From: an uncultured Rhizobiaceae bacterium
GTDB lineage: Bacteria > Pseudomonadota > Alphaproteobacteria > Rhizobiales > Rhizobiaceae
NCBI GenBank assembly: GCA_958296345.1
Contig: CATQIJ010000013.1
Span: forward strand, 124,001 to 188,000
Direction: 5' to 3'
Length of the DNA: 64,000 bases
Shown: positions 1 to 9,122 of the stretch, in pieces
How the letters are laid out: each line of letters opens with the position of its first letter
Position numbering within the stretch: position 1 is the stretch's first letter
The notes under the pieces: model-generated
The model's input: the letters and a program-made list of their open reading frames with translations, nothing else
What the model was told of the DNA's origin: nothing
Database searches by the model: none
Translations under genes and position numbers: made by a program

Positions 1-942
1 CGGCATTACATCTTCAATTTCTGATAAATACTGATCCAGAATGCGGGCTGTTTTTAAGGTATCCGCACTTAAAGCCCGTTCAACCGTTAGCTGAATTGCA
101 GGTTTACCACCAGATAACCCACGAGACTGACCATCTTCATAGCCGCGTTTGATTGTTGCAATATCGCCAAGCAGTACCTTTTCACCGGTTGCAAAAGATC
201 GGATTTCAATATTTTTTAATGCAGTCGGGTCTTCTGCATCTGCCAAAGCACGGATTTGTTTTTCAACATCCCCTTTTAATTGTCCTGAGGGCGTATCTCT
301 ACTATTGCCCGCGATAACAGCTGATACATCAGAAATAGAGAGCCCAATGCGCCTTAATTCGCGCTCTGAGATTTCAACCTGTAATTCTTCATCACGCATC
401 CCAACAAACGATATTTTGTCGATTCCACGTTCTATCAAATCATCTCGAATTTTTTTGGCATGAATTCTTAGCGTACTCTCAGGCACATCGCCTGACAATG
501 ATAGCCTTGCGACTCGATCAAAGAACGAACCTTTAGCAACTTCTGGCTCATCAGCCCCGTCTGGTAAATTGGTAACTGCTTTTACTGCAGTATCAACATC
601 TGCAACAGCTTGCTGAATGTCTGCATCCGGCAAGAATTCAAGGGCAATTGTACCAGCCCCCTCTCTTGCATAAGAAATCATATTATCGACACCGTCTATG
701 AAGCGAACCTCAGGCTCAATAATTTGAATGATGTTTCTTTCAACATCTTCAGCACTTGCGCCCGACCACTTCACGGAAATTCTAACTTCTTGACGCTCAA
801 CGGTTGGGAAGAATTGTGTGTTAATTTTGCCAATCGCAAAAACGCCAAAAATGAGCATCAAGATCATAAGCAGGTTGGCAGCATTAGGATGCCTTGCAAA
901 AAGACTAACAATGCCACCACCTGGTACCATGCGTGCAATCAT
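1..942 (-). CDS. RND efflux transporter permease, N-terminal part (cut by window edge)
   Basis: An open frame begins with ATG at 942 and runs off the left edge, so about 314 N-terminal residues are visible. The protein starts MIARMVPGGG and has a first membrane helix at about residues 20-40, followed by a periplasmic porter region with typical RND wording (QFFPTVERQEV, VSVKWSG-like, VRFIDGVDNM). It resembles the AcrB/MexF/HAE-1 family, proton-driven inner-membrane pumps that pass substrates to an outer-membrane channel. It lies 25 bp downstream of the adaptor gene and is surely co-transcribed with it. The substrate cannot be told from this part. Confidence 0.9.
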   Translation of the reverse strand, partial: MIARMVPGGGIVSLFARHPNAANLLMILMLIFGVFAIGKINTQFFPTVERQEVRISVKWSGASAEDVERNIIQIIEPEVRFIDGVDNMISYAREGAGTIALEFLPDADIQQAVADVDTAVKAVTNLPDGADEPEVAKGSFFDRVARLSLSGDVPESTLRIHAKKIRDDLIERGIDKISFVGMRDEELQVEISERELRRIGLSISDVSAVIAGNSRDTPSGQLKGDVEKQIRALADAEDPTALKNIEIRSFATGEKVLLGDIATIKRGYEDGQSRGLSGGKPAIQLTVERALSADTLKTARILDQYLSEIEDVMP

Positions 943-967
943 TTACTTAGCCTCATCATGCCTAGCC

Positions 968-2320
968 TTAATTTTGCGGAGCTGGTTGCGCTGGCCTTAC
1001 ATTTAAGCCTTCTGAAATTTCTGCTATTCTTGTAGTTAAAACTTCATCGCCATTTGATAATTCGCCGTCAATAATTATGGCATCGCCATCGCGCGCAAGT
1101 ACTTTTACAGTTTTAGCGACAAGCTTATTATCAACTGAGATATAGATTTTATTGTTGTCATAAAGCGCAGTTTCAGGAACGCGGAAGTTCCCCACGAATG
1201 CTTTATCGGGGACGATGACTTCCACAAAAGCACCAGGTCTTAGTGGGCTTTCTTTTATTGTGCCTTCAATACTTGCTATAACCTCAACACCGCCGCGATC
1301 AGATGTAATTTGCGCACCAATTCTCTCAATCATGGCTGGGTAGCGATACTCTTCACCGCCGACAACCCAAATGACTTCTACTTTTCGTCCAACAATACCG
1401 GTATTATCTGACTGGATTCTTCCAAAGCGTTGATCTGTAAGTGTGAAACGAACCTCAAGTTTATCGTCGCGATACATAGAAACAATCATGTCATTAGCTC
1501 CGATCAATCGACCCTCTGACGCATTATTTTCTCTTATTACACCATCCATCGGCGCTAGAAGTGCTGTATCTTGTAAATCTCGCTCAGCCTGCTCAATGCT
1601 ACGTTGTGAGCGTACTAGAACGGCTTTGAGTTGCTCAATTCTTGATCTCTCAGCCACTAGGTTTAATTGGCTTTGCTCTAAAGACTGTGACCTCTGACTT
1701 ACAATAAGTTCACGTTCCTCAACTGAACGCGGTGTCGCGCTTCCACGTTTTTGCAATTTTTTGATGCGCTCTAAATCACTCTGAGCTAATGAGAGCTGTT
1801 GCTTTAAGCTTTTGATCCGCGCTTCTTCAATTGAGATCATTGCTTCATTTTCACCAATGCGAGCTTTGGTTTCTATGACAGTGGATTTTGCACTTCCAAG
1901 TGCTGTTTCATAATTGAATTTATCAATTGCAAAAAGCATTTCGCCTTTTTCAACATGGCTCCCCACTTGCAATCTAGGGTTTACTTCAACAATTTTACCT
2001 GCAACCAGCGATCTTAGATCAACAGTTTTAGAAGCCTGTACTTCACCATATACAACCATCGATGGCTGAAAGTCACCTGATTGAGCGATAATCGTATCAA
2101 CGGTATAAACTGTTTTAAAAGGCGGGCGCTTTGGAGGCTCTTCTTTTGCTTCAATCAGCTTGTTCATGAAGTAAAAACCACCAAACAAAACAATTGCCAT
2201 TAACAAAAACTGGCAAATGACACGGACGATTATGGCAAGCGAAAAACTGCTCTTGGGAGCAACCTTTGGCTCTTCTATCTGATCTAATTCTATCGTGTCG
2301 TTTTTCTGCAACATGGCCAT
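968..2320 (-). CDS. RND efflux pump periplasmic adaptor (membrane fusion protein)
   Basis: A 450-residue HlyD/AcrA-type adaptor linking an inner-membrane RND pump to an outer-membrane channel. A single membrane helix sits near residues 30-50 (FLLMAIVLFGGFYF), with no cleaved signal peptide. It is followed by the first lipoyl half (about 95-125, GKIVEVNPRLQVGSHVEKGE), a long alpha-helical hairpin (about 130-235, rich in E/Q/R/S), the second lipoyl half (APMDGVIRE) and beta-barrel domains. The next gene downstream is the RND permease, and no TolC-like gene is seen on this side. The start is ATG at 2320, with an alternative ATG two codons in. The family call is firm; the substrate is unknown. 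Confidence 0.92.
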   Translation of the reverse strand: MAMLQKNDTIELDQIEEPKVAPKSSFSLAIIVRVICQFLLMAIVLFGGFYFMNKLIEAKEEPPKRPPFKTVYTVDTIIAQSGDFQPSMVVYGEVQASKTVDLRSLVAGKIVEVNPRLQVGSHVEKGEMLFAIDKFNYETALGSAKSTVIETKARIGENEAMISIEEARIKSLKQQLSLAQSDLERIKKLQKRGSATPRSVEERELIVSQRSQSLEQSQLNLVAERSRIEQLKAVLVRSQRSIEQAERDLQDTALLAPMDGVIRENNASEGRLIGANDMIVSMYRDDKLEVRFTLTDQRFGRIQSDNTGIVGRKVEVIWVVGGEEYRYPAMIERIGAQITSDRGGVEVIASIEGTIKESPLRPGAFVEVIVPDKAFVGNFRVPETALYDNNKIYISVDNKLVAKTVKVLARDGDAIIIDGELSNGDEVLTTRIAEISEGLNVRPAQPAPQN

Positions 2321-2431
2321 ATCTATTTAATTACACACATATAAATATAGCAAAGCCTGATTTCGGCAAGTTACAAGTTTGTAATTTGAGTAAACGACCA
2401 CTTGATGTTGCCGATAGCGTTTGAAGTAACG

Positions 2432-3415
2432 TTAAACTTCGTTAGCTGAAACCGTATAAGATGTACTGCAAAATTCACATACAGTGGTGAAGCTTTCGTT
2501 AGGCTCTACCGGTTTTTCAGGATCATCTTTGAAACTACGAACAAGCGAAACAACCTTCTCGCGACTACAAGTGCATTTATCCAGAACCGAAGTACCTTCA
2601 AAAACGCGAACGCCATGCTCGTGGAATAATCTATAAAGCAATCGCTCAATGTTTATTTGCGGGTCTGTAAGTTCATCATCGCCGACGGTATCCATTAATG
2701 CAGAAGCTTCGAGCCACGCATCATCTGGTGAAAAATTACCTTCTTCATCTTCAGCACCACTTGGTAAATCGCGCTGCTTAATGCGATCTTCTGATTCAGG
2801 TAAAAATTGCGTTAGAACACCGCCAGCACGCCAGCTAGTTTCAGCTCCAGAGCCATCGTCAGATGGGCGTAAAATTTGCGCTACCGACAATTTAATCCGT
2901 GTTGGAATTTGCTCTGATTGCTTGAAATATTCATGAGCTGCTTCTTCTAAAGATATTCCATCAAGTTTTACGATACCTTGATAACGTTGCATATCGACGC
3001 CATGGTCAATCGTCATCGCCATAATGCCCTCACCCAGCAAATCACGCGGACTGGTTTTACCTTGCTTTAAAGCCTCTTCATAATCAGCTTTGTTGTAACG
3101 TGCGTAAGCTCTGATTGAGTCTGGCGTCGAGAAGTCTACAACAGCCAAAGATACAGGCCCGTCAGACTGTGTTTGCAAAATAAAATTACCATCAAATTTT
3201 AATGACGTTCCCAGCAAAACAGCGAGGGAAATCATTTCGCCCATTAAGAAGGCAATGTCTTGCGGATATTTATGTCGCTTTAAAATAGTATCAAGCATTG
3301 GCCCAAGGTGTACAGCACGACCACGTATATCCAATGGTTCGACAGCAAAGGGCACGACGACATCATCGCCTACAAATTTATAATCTGCTGCTTCCGGGTT
3401 AGTAGTATCACTCAT
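2432..3415 (-). CDS. hslO: Redox-regulated chaperone Hsp33
   Basis: The 327-residue product matches Hsp33, a cytosolic holdase activated by oxidation of a zinc centre. The N-terminal substrate-binding domain has typical segments (VAQILRPSD, LEEAAHEYFKQSEQ). The C-terminal redox switch is complete: CTC at about residue 281 and CEFC at about residue 314, giving the CxC...CxxC zinc ligands. The length is slightly above the usual 290-325. It is the last gene of argD-argF-hslO, 19 bp after argF. This order, as I recall it, recurs in Rhizobiales, so stress-chaperone expression is probably tied to an arginine operon. Confidence 0.96.
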   Translation of the reverse strand: MSDTTNPEAADYKFVGDDVVVPFAVEPLDIRGRAVHLGPMLDTILKRHKYPQDIAFLMGEMISLAVLLGTSLKFDGNFILQTQSDGPVSLAVVDFSTPDSIRAYARYNKADYEEALKQGKTSPRDLLGEGIMAMTIDHGVDMQRYQGIVKLDGISLEEAAHEYFKQSEQIPTRIKLSVAQILRPSDDGSGAETSWRAGGVLTQFLPESEDRIKQRDLPSGAEDEEGNFSPDDAWLEASALMDTVGDDELTDPQINIERLLYRLFHEHGVRVFEGTSVLDKCTCSREKVVSLVRSFKDDPEKPVEPNESFTTVCEFCSTSYTVSANEV

Positions 3416-3434
3416 CTTTTATGGTCTCGTTTGT

Positions 3435-4349
3435 TTAAATGCTATTTTCTAAGCACCAAGCTAAAATAGCTTTTTGCGCATGTAAGCGATTTTCCGCTTC
3501 ATCAAAGACAACAGATTGCGCACTATCGATGACACTATCTGTTACTTCTTCGCCTCGATGAGCAGGTAGACAATGCATGAAAATAGCATTGTCTTTTGCA
3601 TTTGCCATCAGCTCGTCATTCACTTGATACGGAATAAACGTATTATGGCCAGAAGCATCATCCTCAAAGCCCATTGAAGTCCAAGTGTCCGTCACAACAC
3701 AATCTGCATTTTCAACAGCCACTTTTGCATCATAGCCGAGTTTAATATTTGCACCTCTGCTAGTCGCCCAATCTATATATTTTTGATCGGGTTCATGACC
3801 TTTTGGTACGGCAATATCTAACTGATAGTTAAATACGCTACTCGCCTCAATCAAGGAGTTTAGAACATTATTCCCATCACCTGTCCAAACAATTTTCTTG
3901 CCTTCGCAAGTGCCAAGCTTTTCTTCAATCGTCAAAATATCAGCCATTATCTGACAAGGGTGCGTATCGTCAGTAAGCCCATTTATGACAGGCACGGTAG
4001 CATTCTCAGCAAGCTCTAATACCCGTGCATGATCAGTTGTTCTAATCATGATCGCATCAACATATCGAGAGAGCACCCTCGCCGTATCAGCAACTGTTTC
4101 GCCGCGCCCCAGCTGCATCTCTGAACCAGATAATATAATCGTCTCACCGCCCAATTGGCGCATACCAACATCAAATGATACTCTGGTGCGTGTTGATGGT
4201 TTATCAAAAATCATAGCAAGCATTTTACCATCAAGCGGCTTTTCACTATTGCCTTCCGACTTCATCTTATGCGCAGATGCGATCATTCCCTTTAAAGAAT
4301 CCTTATCGACGCTCGAAATATCGAGAAAATTACGAATTTTAGATGTCAT
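3435..4349 (-). CDS. argF: Ornithine carbamoyltransferase
   Basis: This 304-residue cytosolic enzyme makes citrulline from ornithine and carbamoyl phosphate in arginine synthesis. The carbamoyl-phosphate site STRTR is at residues 53-57 ([13 protein letters not shown]), [10 protein letters not shown] follows at about 132, and the catalytic-Cys motif [13 protein letters not shown] is near 257. The length is normal for the anabolic enzyme. It lies 6 bp downstream of argD, with hslO 19 bp further on, so the three genes form one operon. No lesions are seen. Confidence 0.97.
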   Translation of the reverse strand: MTSKIRNFLDISSVDKDSLKGMIASAHKMKSEGNSEKPLDGKMLAMIFDKPSTRTRVSFDVGMRQLGGETIILSGSEMQLGRGETVADTARVLSRYVDAIMIRTTDHARVLELAENATVPVINGLTDDTHPCQIMADILTIEEKLGTCEGKKIVWTGDGNNVLNSLIEASSVFNYQLDIAVPKGHEPDQKYIDWATSRGANIKLGYDAKVAVENADCVVTDTWTSMGFEDDASGHNTFIPYQVNDELMANAKDNAIFMHCLPAHRGEEVTDSVIDSAQSVVFDEAENRLHAQKAILAWCLENSI

Positions 4350-4355
4350 AGAATT

Positions 4356-5546
4356 TTATGCTTTCTGCGTAGCTCTTATCGCATCAAAGGCTGCAATCAT
4401 TTTATCGCGTACAGCACGGATATCATCTTCACTTATAATGAGCGGCGGCAATATACGGATAACATTGTCGCCTGCCCCCACAGTTAGAAGCCCCTGCTCT
4501 CGCATTGCTGCAATTAAATCAAGATTAAGCACTTTTGCTTTAATCCCCATCAAGAGGCCTGCACCACGAACATCTTCAAGCAAATCTGGATAAGTATCGA
4601 CAAGCTCTGCCAAGTGCTGACGGAATATAATGGCCTTATCATTAACCTCATCCATGAAGCTATCTTCAAGCACAACATCAAGAACAGCATTACCAATAGC
4701 CATGGCAAGTGGGTTGCCACCAAATGTCGATCCATGCGTGCCTAAGACCATTGCAACTGCTACTTCTTCTGTCGCCATACAAGCACCAAGAGGGAAACCA
4801 CCGCCGATGCCTTTTGCAATTGACATGATATCTGGCTCAACGTTATGAATTTGATGCGCAAATAATTTTCCACATCGTCCCACGCCAGTTTGCACTTCAT
4901 CATAGATGAGCAAAATACCATGTTTATCACATAGCTCTCTTAAGCCACGTAGGCATTGTGCTGGGATTTCTCTAATCCCGCCTTCGCCTTGGATAGGCTC
5001 AACAAGGATAGCAGCAGTTTCATCGTCAATTGCAGCTTTTAATGCCTCATGATCATCAAATAGCAAATTAATAAAACCAGGAGCGACAGGACCAAACCCT
5101 TCAAGGTATTTTTCCTGTCCACCTGCAGCGATTGTTGTCATGGTACGCCCGTGGAAAGCACCTTCAAAAGTTATGATGTTTACGCGCTCCGGGTTTCCTT
5201 GCGCAAAATGATATCTGCGTGCAGTTTTTATGGCACATTCCATTGCCTCTGCACCGGAGTTTGTAAAAAACACACGATCTGCAAAACTATTATCGCAAAG
5301 TCTGCTTGCAAGCTTTGCTTGACCTGGAATTTCAAACAGGTTGGATAAGTGCCAGATTTCGTCTGCTTGCTTTTTTAGTGTCTCAACTAAATGTGGATGT
5401 CCATGACCTAGAGAGTTTACCGCTATACCAGACGTGCAATCTAAATACTCATTGCCATTCGTATCATACAATCGGCAACCTTCTGCACGGGCAAACTTAA
5501 CCGGAGGCGGTGCATAGACATCAAAGGTATGTTGTTCTTTTCCCAT
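4356..5546 (-). CDS. argD: Acetylornithine aminotransferase
   Basis: A 396-residue class III PLP aminotransferase that converts N-acetylglutamate semialdehyde to acetylornithine. Visible motifs are [17 protein letters not shown], the cofactor-ring Asp in [13 protein letters not shown] and the PLP lysine in SIAKGIGGG. As first gene of argD-argF-hslO on the minus strand, it is preceded by a roughly 460-bp leader/promoter region shared with divergent gcrA. A terminator-like hairpin lies 48 bp upstream of its ATG (see 5594-5618), so premature termination in the leader is possible. Such enzymes often also act on succinyl-diaminopimelate (dapC role). Confidence 0.96.
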   Translation of the reverse strand: MGKEQHTFDVYAPPPVKFARAEGCRLYDTNGNEYLDCTSGIAVNSLGHGHPHLVETLKKQADEIWHLSNLFEIPGQAKLASRLCDNSFADRVFFTNSGAEAMECAIKTARRYHFAQGNPERVNIITFEGAFHGRTMTTIAAGGQEKYLEGFGPVAPGFINLLFDDHEALKAAIDDETAAILVEPIQGEGGIREIPAQCLRGLRELCDKHGILLIYDEVQTGVGRCGKLFAHQIHNVEPDIMSIAKGIGGGFPLGACMATEEVAVAMVLGTHGSTFGGNPLAMAIGNAVLDVVLEDSFMDEVNDKAIIFRQHLAELVDTYPDLLEDVRGAGLLMGIKAKVLNLDLIAAMREQGLLTVGAGDNVIRILPPLIISEDDIRAVRDKMIAAFDAIRATQKA

Positions 5547-5593
5547 TAGAATGGCTTTTCTGAAGCTTAATTGCAGTTATCTCTGTCTTAAAA

Positions 5594-5618
5594 CAAAAAA
5601 CCCGCCATCAAGACGGGG
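5594..5618 (-). terminator. Terminator-like hairpin in the argD leader (possible attenuator)
   Basis: Read on the minus strand, CCCGTC (5617-5612) pairs with GGCGGG (5606-5601) around a 5-nt loop and is followed by six T (5600-5595). This is the form of an intrinsic terminator. No gene lies upstream on the minus strand before divergent gcrA, and argD starts 48 bp downstream. So it must end either a short leader RNA or an unannotated small RNA. The stem is only six pairs with one G-T wobble, so strength is uncertain. Confidence 0.5.
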
Positions 5619-5726
5619 CATTTTATATCTGCAAGTGCAGAATAAATCTTATGCACACAAAATACTTTGCATAAACTTAATGGTCAAGCCTTATAAATAC
5701 TGGATTTCAGACGTGGTCGAAATAAT

Positions 5727-5780
5727 CTTTCCACAGGAATACAACCCAAGCCTTGCAATATCGATTCTTCTTTCCACAGG
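5727..5780 (+). promoter_or_regulatory. Two DnaA-box-like direct repeats upstream of gcrA
   Basis: The 11-mer CTTTCCACAGG occurs exactly twice, at 5727-5737 and 5770-5780, about four helical turns apart (43 bp). CTTTCCACA fits the DnaA consensus TTWTNCACA in eight of nine positions. In Caulobacter DnaA is known to activate gcrA transcription, which makes binding here plausible. That these are DnaA sites is inference. Confidence 0.4.
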
Positions 5781-5861
5781 TAAACGGAACATGATTCCCT
5801 AAGCTGGGGATATTGTGAAAAAATGATTCGTTCTGAGCTTTGGACTCTTGTGCTTGGAGTC
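5763..5861 (+). promoter_or_regulatory. Cluster of five GANTC (CcrM-type) methylation sites
   Basis: GATTC at 5763-5767, 5793-5797 and 5825-5829, GACTC at 5843-5847 and GAGTC at 5857-5861 fall within 99 bp. At this base composition about one GANTC per 270 bp would be expected by chance. GANTC is the CcrM methylation target in alphaproteobacteria, and GcrA acts at promoters carrying methylated GANTC. The last two sites are inverted copies flanking a 9-nt spacer (GACTC...GAGTC) and could form a small hairpin. This suggests feedback control of gcrA or of argD. Confidence 0.5.
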
Positions 5862-5902
5862 TCGGCCTGATTAATTCATTTCAGTAAAGAGTGGTATCGT
5901 AA

Positions 5903-5922
5903 CCTACGGCGTACATCGTAGG
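5903..5922. repeat. Perfect short inverted repeat upstream of gcrA
   Basis: CCTACG (5903-5908) and CGTAGG (5917-5922) are perfect inverted copies around an 8-nt spacer, about 87 bp before the gcrA start. It could be an operator or a stem in the gcrA leader RNA. A second perfect 6-bp inverted repeat (CGAATT/AATTCG, 5977-5994) ends on the first base of the GGAG ribosome-binding site and could affect translation. Confidence 0.4.
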
Positions 5923-6008
5923 AAATATAACAAGTAGAAGCGTTTTAACCAGAATTTTTCATTTTTGGGTACGGGGCGAATTCTGCAAAATTCGGAGATT
6001 ATAGACAT

Positions 6009-6500
6009 ATGTCTTGGACAGATGATCGTGTGGCTACGCTAACAAAATTATGGGCGGATGGATTGAGCGCTAGCCAAATTGCAGCAGAATTAGGTGGTGT
6101 CACCAGGAATGCAGTAATTGGAAAAGTACACAGACTTGGCCTTTCTGGCCGTGCAAAACCAGCAAACACAAGTGCTCGCAAATTAAAAACAGCTGCCCGT
6201 AGTGGTGGCACTTATAATGCGCGACCACGAGCTTTGCGAACCACCGGCGGACGTACAGCACCAAGCGCGCCAACCAGGACTATCATTGAAGATATTCCTA
6301 TGCCTGTTTCAAAAAAATTGAACTTGGTGGATTTAACAGAAAAAACCTGCAAGTGGCCGGATGGGGATCCTGCAACGGATGATTTTCACTTCTGTGGTAA
6401 TACACCAAAAGAAGATGCGCCGTACTGCGAATATCATTGTCGTATAGCCTATCAGACAGCGACGGACCGTCGCCGCGTAAAACGCGCAGCAAACGGCTAA
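6009..6500 (+). CDS. gcrA: GcrA cell cycle regulator
   Basis: This 163-residue protein begins with the diagnostic MSWTDDRVATLTKLWADG, followed by a helix-turn-helix (SASQIAAELGGVTRNAVIGK). A basic low-complexity linker (about 55-100) and a C-terminal Cys/His-containing domain (CKWPDGDP, FCGN, YCEYHC) complete the family layout. In Caulobacter GcrA binds sigma70-RNA polymerase and activates promoters with methylated GANTC during the cell cycle. Its own upstream region holds five GANTC sites and two DnaA-like boxes. The RBS GGAG at 5994-5997 supports the ATG at 6009, and a strong terminator follows the gene. Confidence 0.96.
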   Translation: MSWTDDRVATLTKLWADGLSASQIAAELGGVTRNAVIGKVHRLGLSGRAKPANTSARKLKTAARSGGTYNARPRALRTTGGRTAPSAPTRTIIEDIPMPVSKKLNLVDLTEKTCKWPDGDPATDDFHFCGNTPKEDAPYCEYHCRIAYQTATDRRRVKRAANG

Positions 6501-6548
6501 AGCTTGTTAATGCTCAATTGAGTTGCTGAATTATATGTCTATTAAACA

Positions 6549-6582
6549 GCCCGCTTTGCATTTGCGCAAAGTGGGCTTTTTA
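6549..6582 (+). terminator. Intrinsic terminator after gcrA
   Basis: An 11-bp stem (GCCCGCTTTGC with GCAAAGTGGGC, one G-T pair) and 6-nt loop are followed by a T run at 6577-6581. It ends the gcrA transcript 49 bp after the stop codon. Confidence 0.85.
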
Positions 6583-6711
6583 ATTTATCCTAGCAATCTT
6601 CTTATAAATTATTCTATTGTCTTTTCACTCACAGCTCTTAGCTTCCAATTGCTTTGAAAGCTGCATTAAATACACTCTAGAACACTTATTTTATAAAATG
6701 GACACCTACCA

Positions 6712-7599
6712 ATGGCGCAAGACATTCCTGAAGTTAAAATCGACATCAATGGAAAATCAGTTTCAGTTGACCTAGATAATGAGAAACTTCCTGATGCAAT
6801 TGAAGACAATGCTTTTGCAAGTGGCGGGTATCCTTATGATAAAAAACTAAGCCGAAAAAAATACGAAGAAGAACTTGAGATGCTTCAACTTGAGCTTGGC
6901 AAAATGCAAGCTTGGTTACAGGAAACTGGCGAACGTGTTGTCATTGTCTTTGAAGGACGTGATGCTGCTGGCAAGGGCGGTACAATAAACGCATTTCGCC
7001 AATATCTAAATCCGCGCCATGCAAAAGTTGTCGCGCTTTCTAAGCCTTCTGATACAGAACAAGGACAATGGTATTTTCAACGTTATACAACACACCTACC
7101 AACTTCGGGTGAAATGGCGATGTTTGACCGCTCGTGGTATAATCGCGCTGGTGTTGAGCCTGTAATGGGTTTTTGCAAACCAAAGCAACATAAGCAGTTT
7201 TTAAAAGAAGCCCCACAATTTGAAGATATGATCGTTGATGACGGTATTCATTTCTTTAAGTTTTGGCTTAATGTCGGTCAAGAAATGCAACTCAAACGCT
7301 TTCATGACAGACGACAAAACCCCTTAAAAGCTTGGAAGCTTTCTCCAATTGATATTAAAGCACTTTCTAAATGGGATGATTATACTAGTGCGCGTAATAC
7401 GATGCTTGAGGCAACACATACGAACCACGCTCCTTGGACTATTGTTCGCTCTAATGACAAACGTCGCGCACGGTTAAACGCCATCAGGCATTTCTTACAT
7501 CGCTTAGATTATACGGATAAAGATACCAAAATGATTGGCGAGGTTGATCCTGTTATTATTGGGCTAGGGCCAGACTTTATGAACGAGTTTGGCGCTTAG
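6712..7599 (+). CDS. ppk2: Polyphosphate kinase 2
   Basis: A 295-residue PPK2-family enzyme that transfers phosphate between polyphosphate and nucleotides in the cytosol. The Walker A region GRDAAGKGG is at about residue 82, the lid/arginine region [23 protein letters not shown] is at about 126-148, and the family's [14 protein letters not shown] segment follows. The length is normal for a single-domain (class I) PPK2. It is a one-gene unit after the gcrA terminator. Its stop overlaps by 4 bp the stop of the convergent gene at 7596. Confidence 0.95.
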   Translation: MAQDIPEVKIDINGKSVSVDLDNEKLPDAIEDNAFASGGYPYDKKLSRKKYEEELEMLQLELGKMQAWLQETGERVVIVFEGRDAAGKGGTINAFRQYLNPRHAKVVALSKPSDTEQGQWYFQRYTTHLPTSGEMAMFDRSWYNRAGVEPVMGFCKPKQHKQFLKEAPQFEDMIVDDGIHFFKFWLNVGQEMQLKRFHDRRQNPLKAWKLSPIDIKALSKWDDYTSARNTMLEATHTNHAPWTIVRSNDKRRARLNAIRHFLHRLDYTDKDTKMIGEVDPVIIGLGPDFMNEFGA

Positions 7600-8891
7600 C
7601 CATCTACGCTTAATCTAATATAGACAACGTCAAGAATATCACCTTTACCGGTAACCGCTGCTTGACTTGTCGTATCGGTGCTTAGGGTTATGAACATCTC
7701 TTCGTTTATGTCGCTAATTGTATCCATTTGGAAAGCAAAGACGGAAGCATTTGGCTGCGAGCCTGCTAAAAAGCGCTTTCGCCCACATTCTGTTAAGCTG
7801 CCAAATTTACACCCTACCGCAAAGTGTGCGGTTTCTCCGCCGCCTGCTTTCGCAAAAATTTCAACCGTTACACGCTTTCCAGAAATCTGCTTTAGGACAC
7901 CAGGTTTCAATCTAATTAATATAGGCAATGCTGGTTCAGATCTATTCAATGCATTGCGTATTGAATGAATCCGGATCATGTTTGAGTTTAGTTGGTTTAC
8001 GATCTGCGCTTTACCACTACCCGATGTATTAAGTGATGACAAATCTCCAGCATCAATAACCGTAATATAATTTTCTGAATCAGCCTGACGTGAAATTGCA
8101 TTAGGATTTAGCTTTGGCTTATTGGTTTCATTTTGTCCTATTAAAGACCCATCCAAAACGCCAGTCACGACGATATAAGAAATCCAAGCCAACAAACCTA
8201 AAACTATTAAAGTTATTACAGTCCACAAAAAGCGTTTCTGTGTTTTTCTACGCTTTGAAAAACCAAGAGGTACGCTTTCTTGCTCTTCGTAATGTTCAGG
8301 TAGCGGAGAATCTTGCTCATTATATTGTTCGGTATCAATACTAACGGCATCTTGGCGAACTCGTTCTGGCACAGGCTCAACCTGAATGGATGGCTCTTGT
8401 TGCGGCGCAGCTACGTTTATAACGGGCTCTGTGATAATAGGCTCTGCAACCTGCTGTTCTTGCACTGCAGGGCTTATCGGCTCTGGAGCAGCTTCTTGAA
8501 GCGTCGTGCTTTCCAGAATTTGTTGAATTTCATGTAATGGGTCATTTTCTGCAACCTTAGCTGGAGCTTCAACAGGCGCAGCTACCTCATTAGCAATAAC
8601 TGGTGCAATAAACTCTTCAGGTTTATCATCAATGATAATCGGCTGTGCTGGGATAACAGGCTCGGGGCTTGATATTGGTTCCGGCGCATTGTATTCTGCT
8701 TCAATACTACCAATGGAAGCCTCAAGCTGACGCTTTTGTTCCATCACAGCTTCTACTGTTAGAGAGCGATTGCTCTCAATTATCTTTTGTAGAGCATTAC
8801 GTGAGGACTGATAGATAACCTGACGTACTTCTGATGAAGAAGCATCCTGTGAAGCTAATGCTCCCCTGATAAGACGTTCAAAGTTAGCCAA
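7596..8891 (-). CDS. Uncharacterised single-pass membrane protein with acidic Pro/Glu-rich linker
   Basis: I do not recognise a named family for this 431-residue protein. Residues 1-65 form a predicted helical domain ([15 protein letters not shown]..., ending in an E/Q-rich helix) that resembles the N-terminus of conserved alphaproteobacterial hypothetical proteins. A long low-complexity linker (about 70-215) rich in P, E, V, A and I follows. A basic stretch KRRKTQKR then precedes one membrane helix (about 220-242, [19 protein letters not shown]), and about 185 residues lie beyond it. The basic residues suggest the linker is cytoplasmic and the C-terminus periplasmic. The start is TTG at 8891 with AAGGG 8 nt upstream. 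It may be a cell-envelope or cell-cycle scaffold, but that is speculation. Confidence 0.75.
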   Translation of the reverse strand: MANFERLIRGALASQDASSSEVRQVIYQSSRNALQKIIESNRSLTVEAVMEQKRQLEASIGSIEAEYNAPEPISSPEPVIPAQPIIIDDKPEEFIAPVIANEVAAPVEAPAKVAENDPLHEIQQILESTTLQEAAPEPISPAVQEQQVAEPIITEPVINVAAPQQEPSIQVEPVPERVRQDAVSIDTEQYNEQDSPLPEHYEEQESVPLGFSKRRKTQKRFLWTVITLIVLGLLAWISYIVVTGVLDGSLIGQNETNKPKLNPNAISRQADSENYITVIDAGDLSSLNTSGSGKAQIVNQLNSNMIRIHSIRNALNRSEPALPILIRLKPGVLKQISGKRVTVEIFAKAGGGETAHFAVGCKFGSLTECGRKRFLAGSQPNASVFAFQMDTISDINEEMFITLSTDTTSQAAVTGKGDILDVVYIRLSVDG

Positions 8892-9122
8892 AATATACCC
8901 TTAATTTTCACGAGCGGCAGTTTCGCGAAATTTTAAAACCTATTAGGAATATAAGATGCCCCACACACATTTGATTCCTTTAATCACAAATCATCTCTCT
9001 TTTACTGTTTTATGATGAATTTGCAATCTTCATCGAGGCGTGGATTAAGAATTTTATATTGCTAGATTTCACAAAGCGCTCTATTAACGTCTTACCATTA
9101 CGTAAGAACCGAGGAGAATAGT

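Noticed and set aside
968-2320. RND adaptor as part of the adhesin export system
   Set aside because: It is 18 kb away, has its own RND permease and is a standard drug-efflux arrangement.
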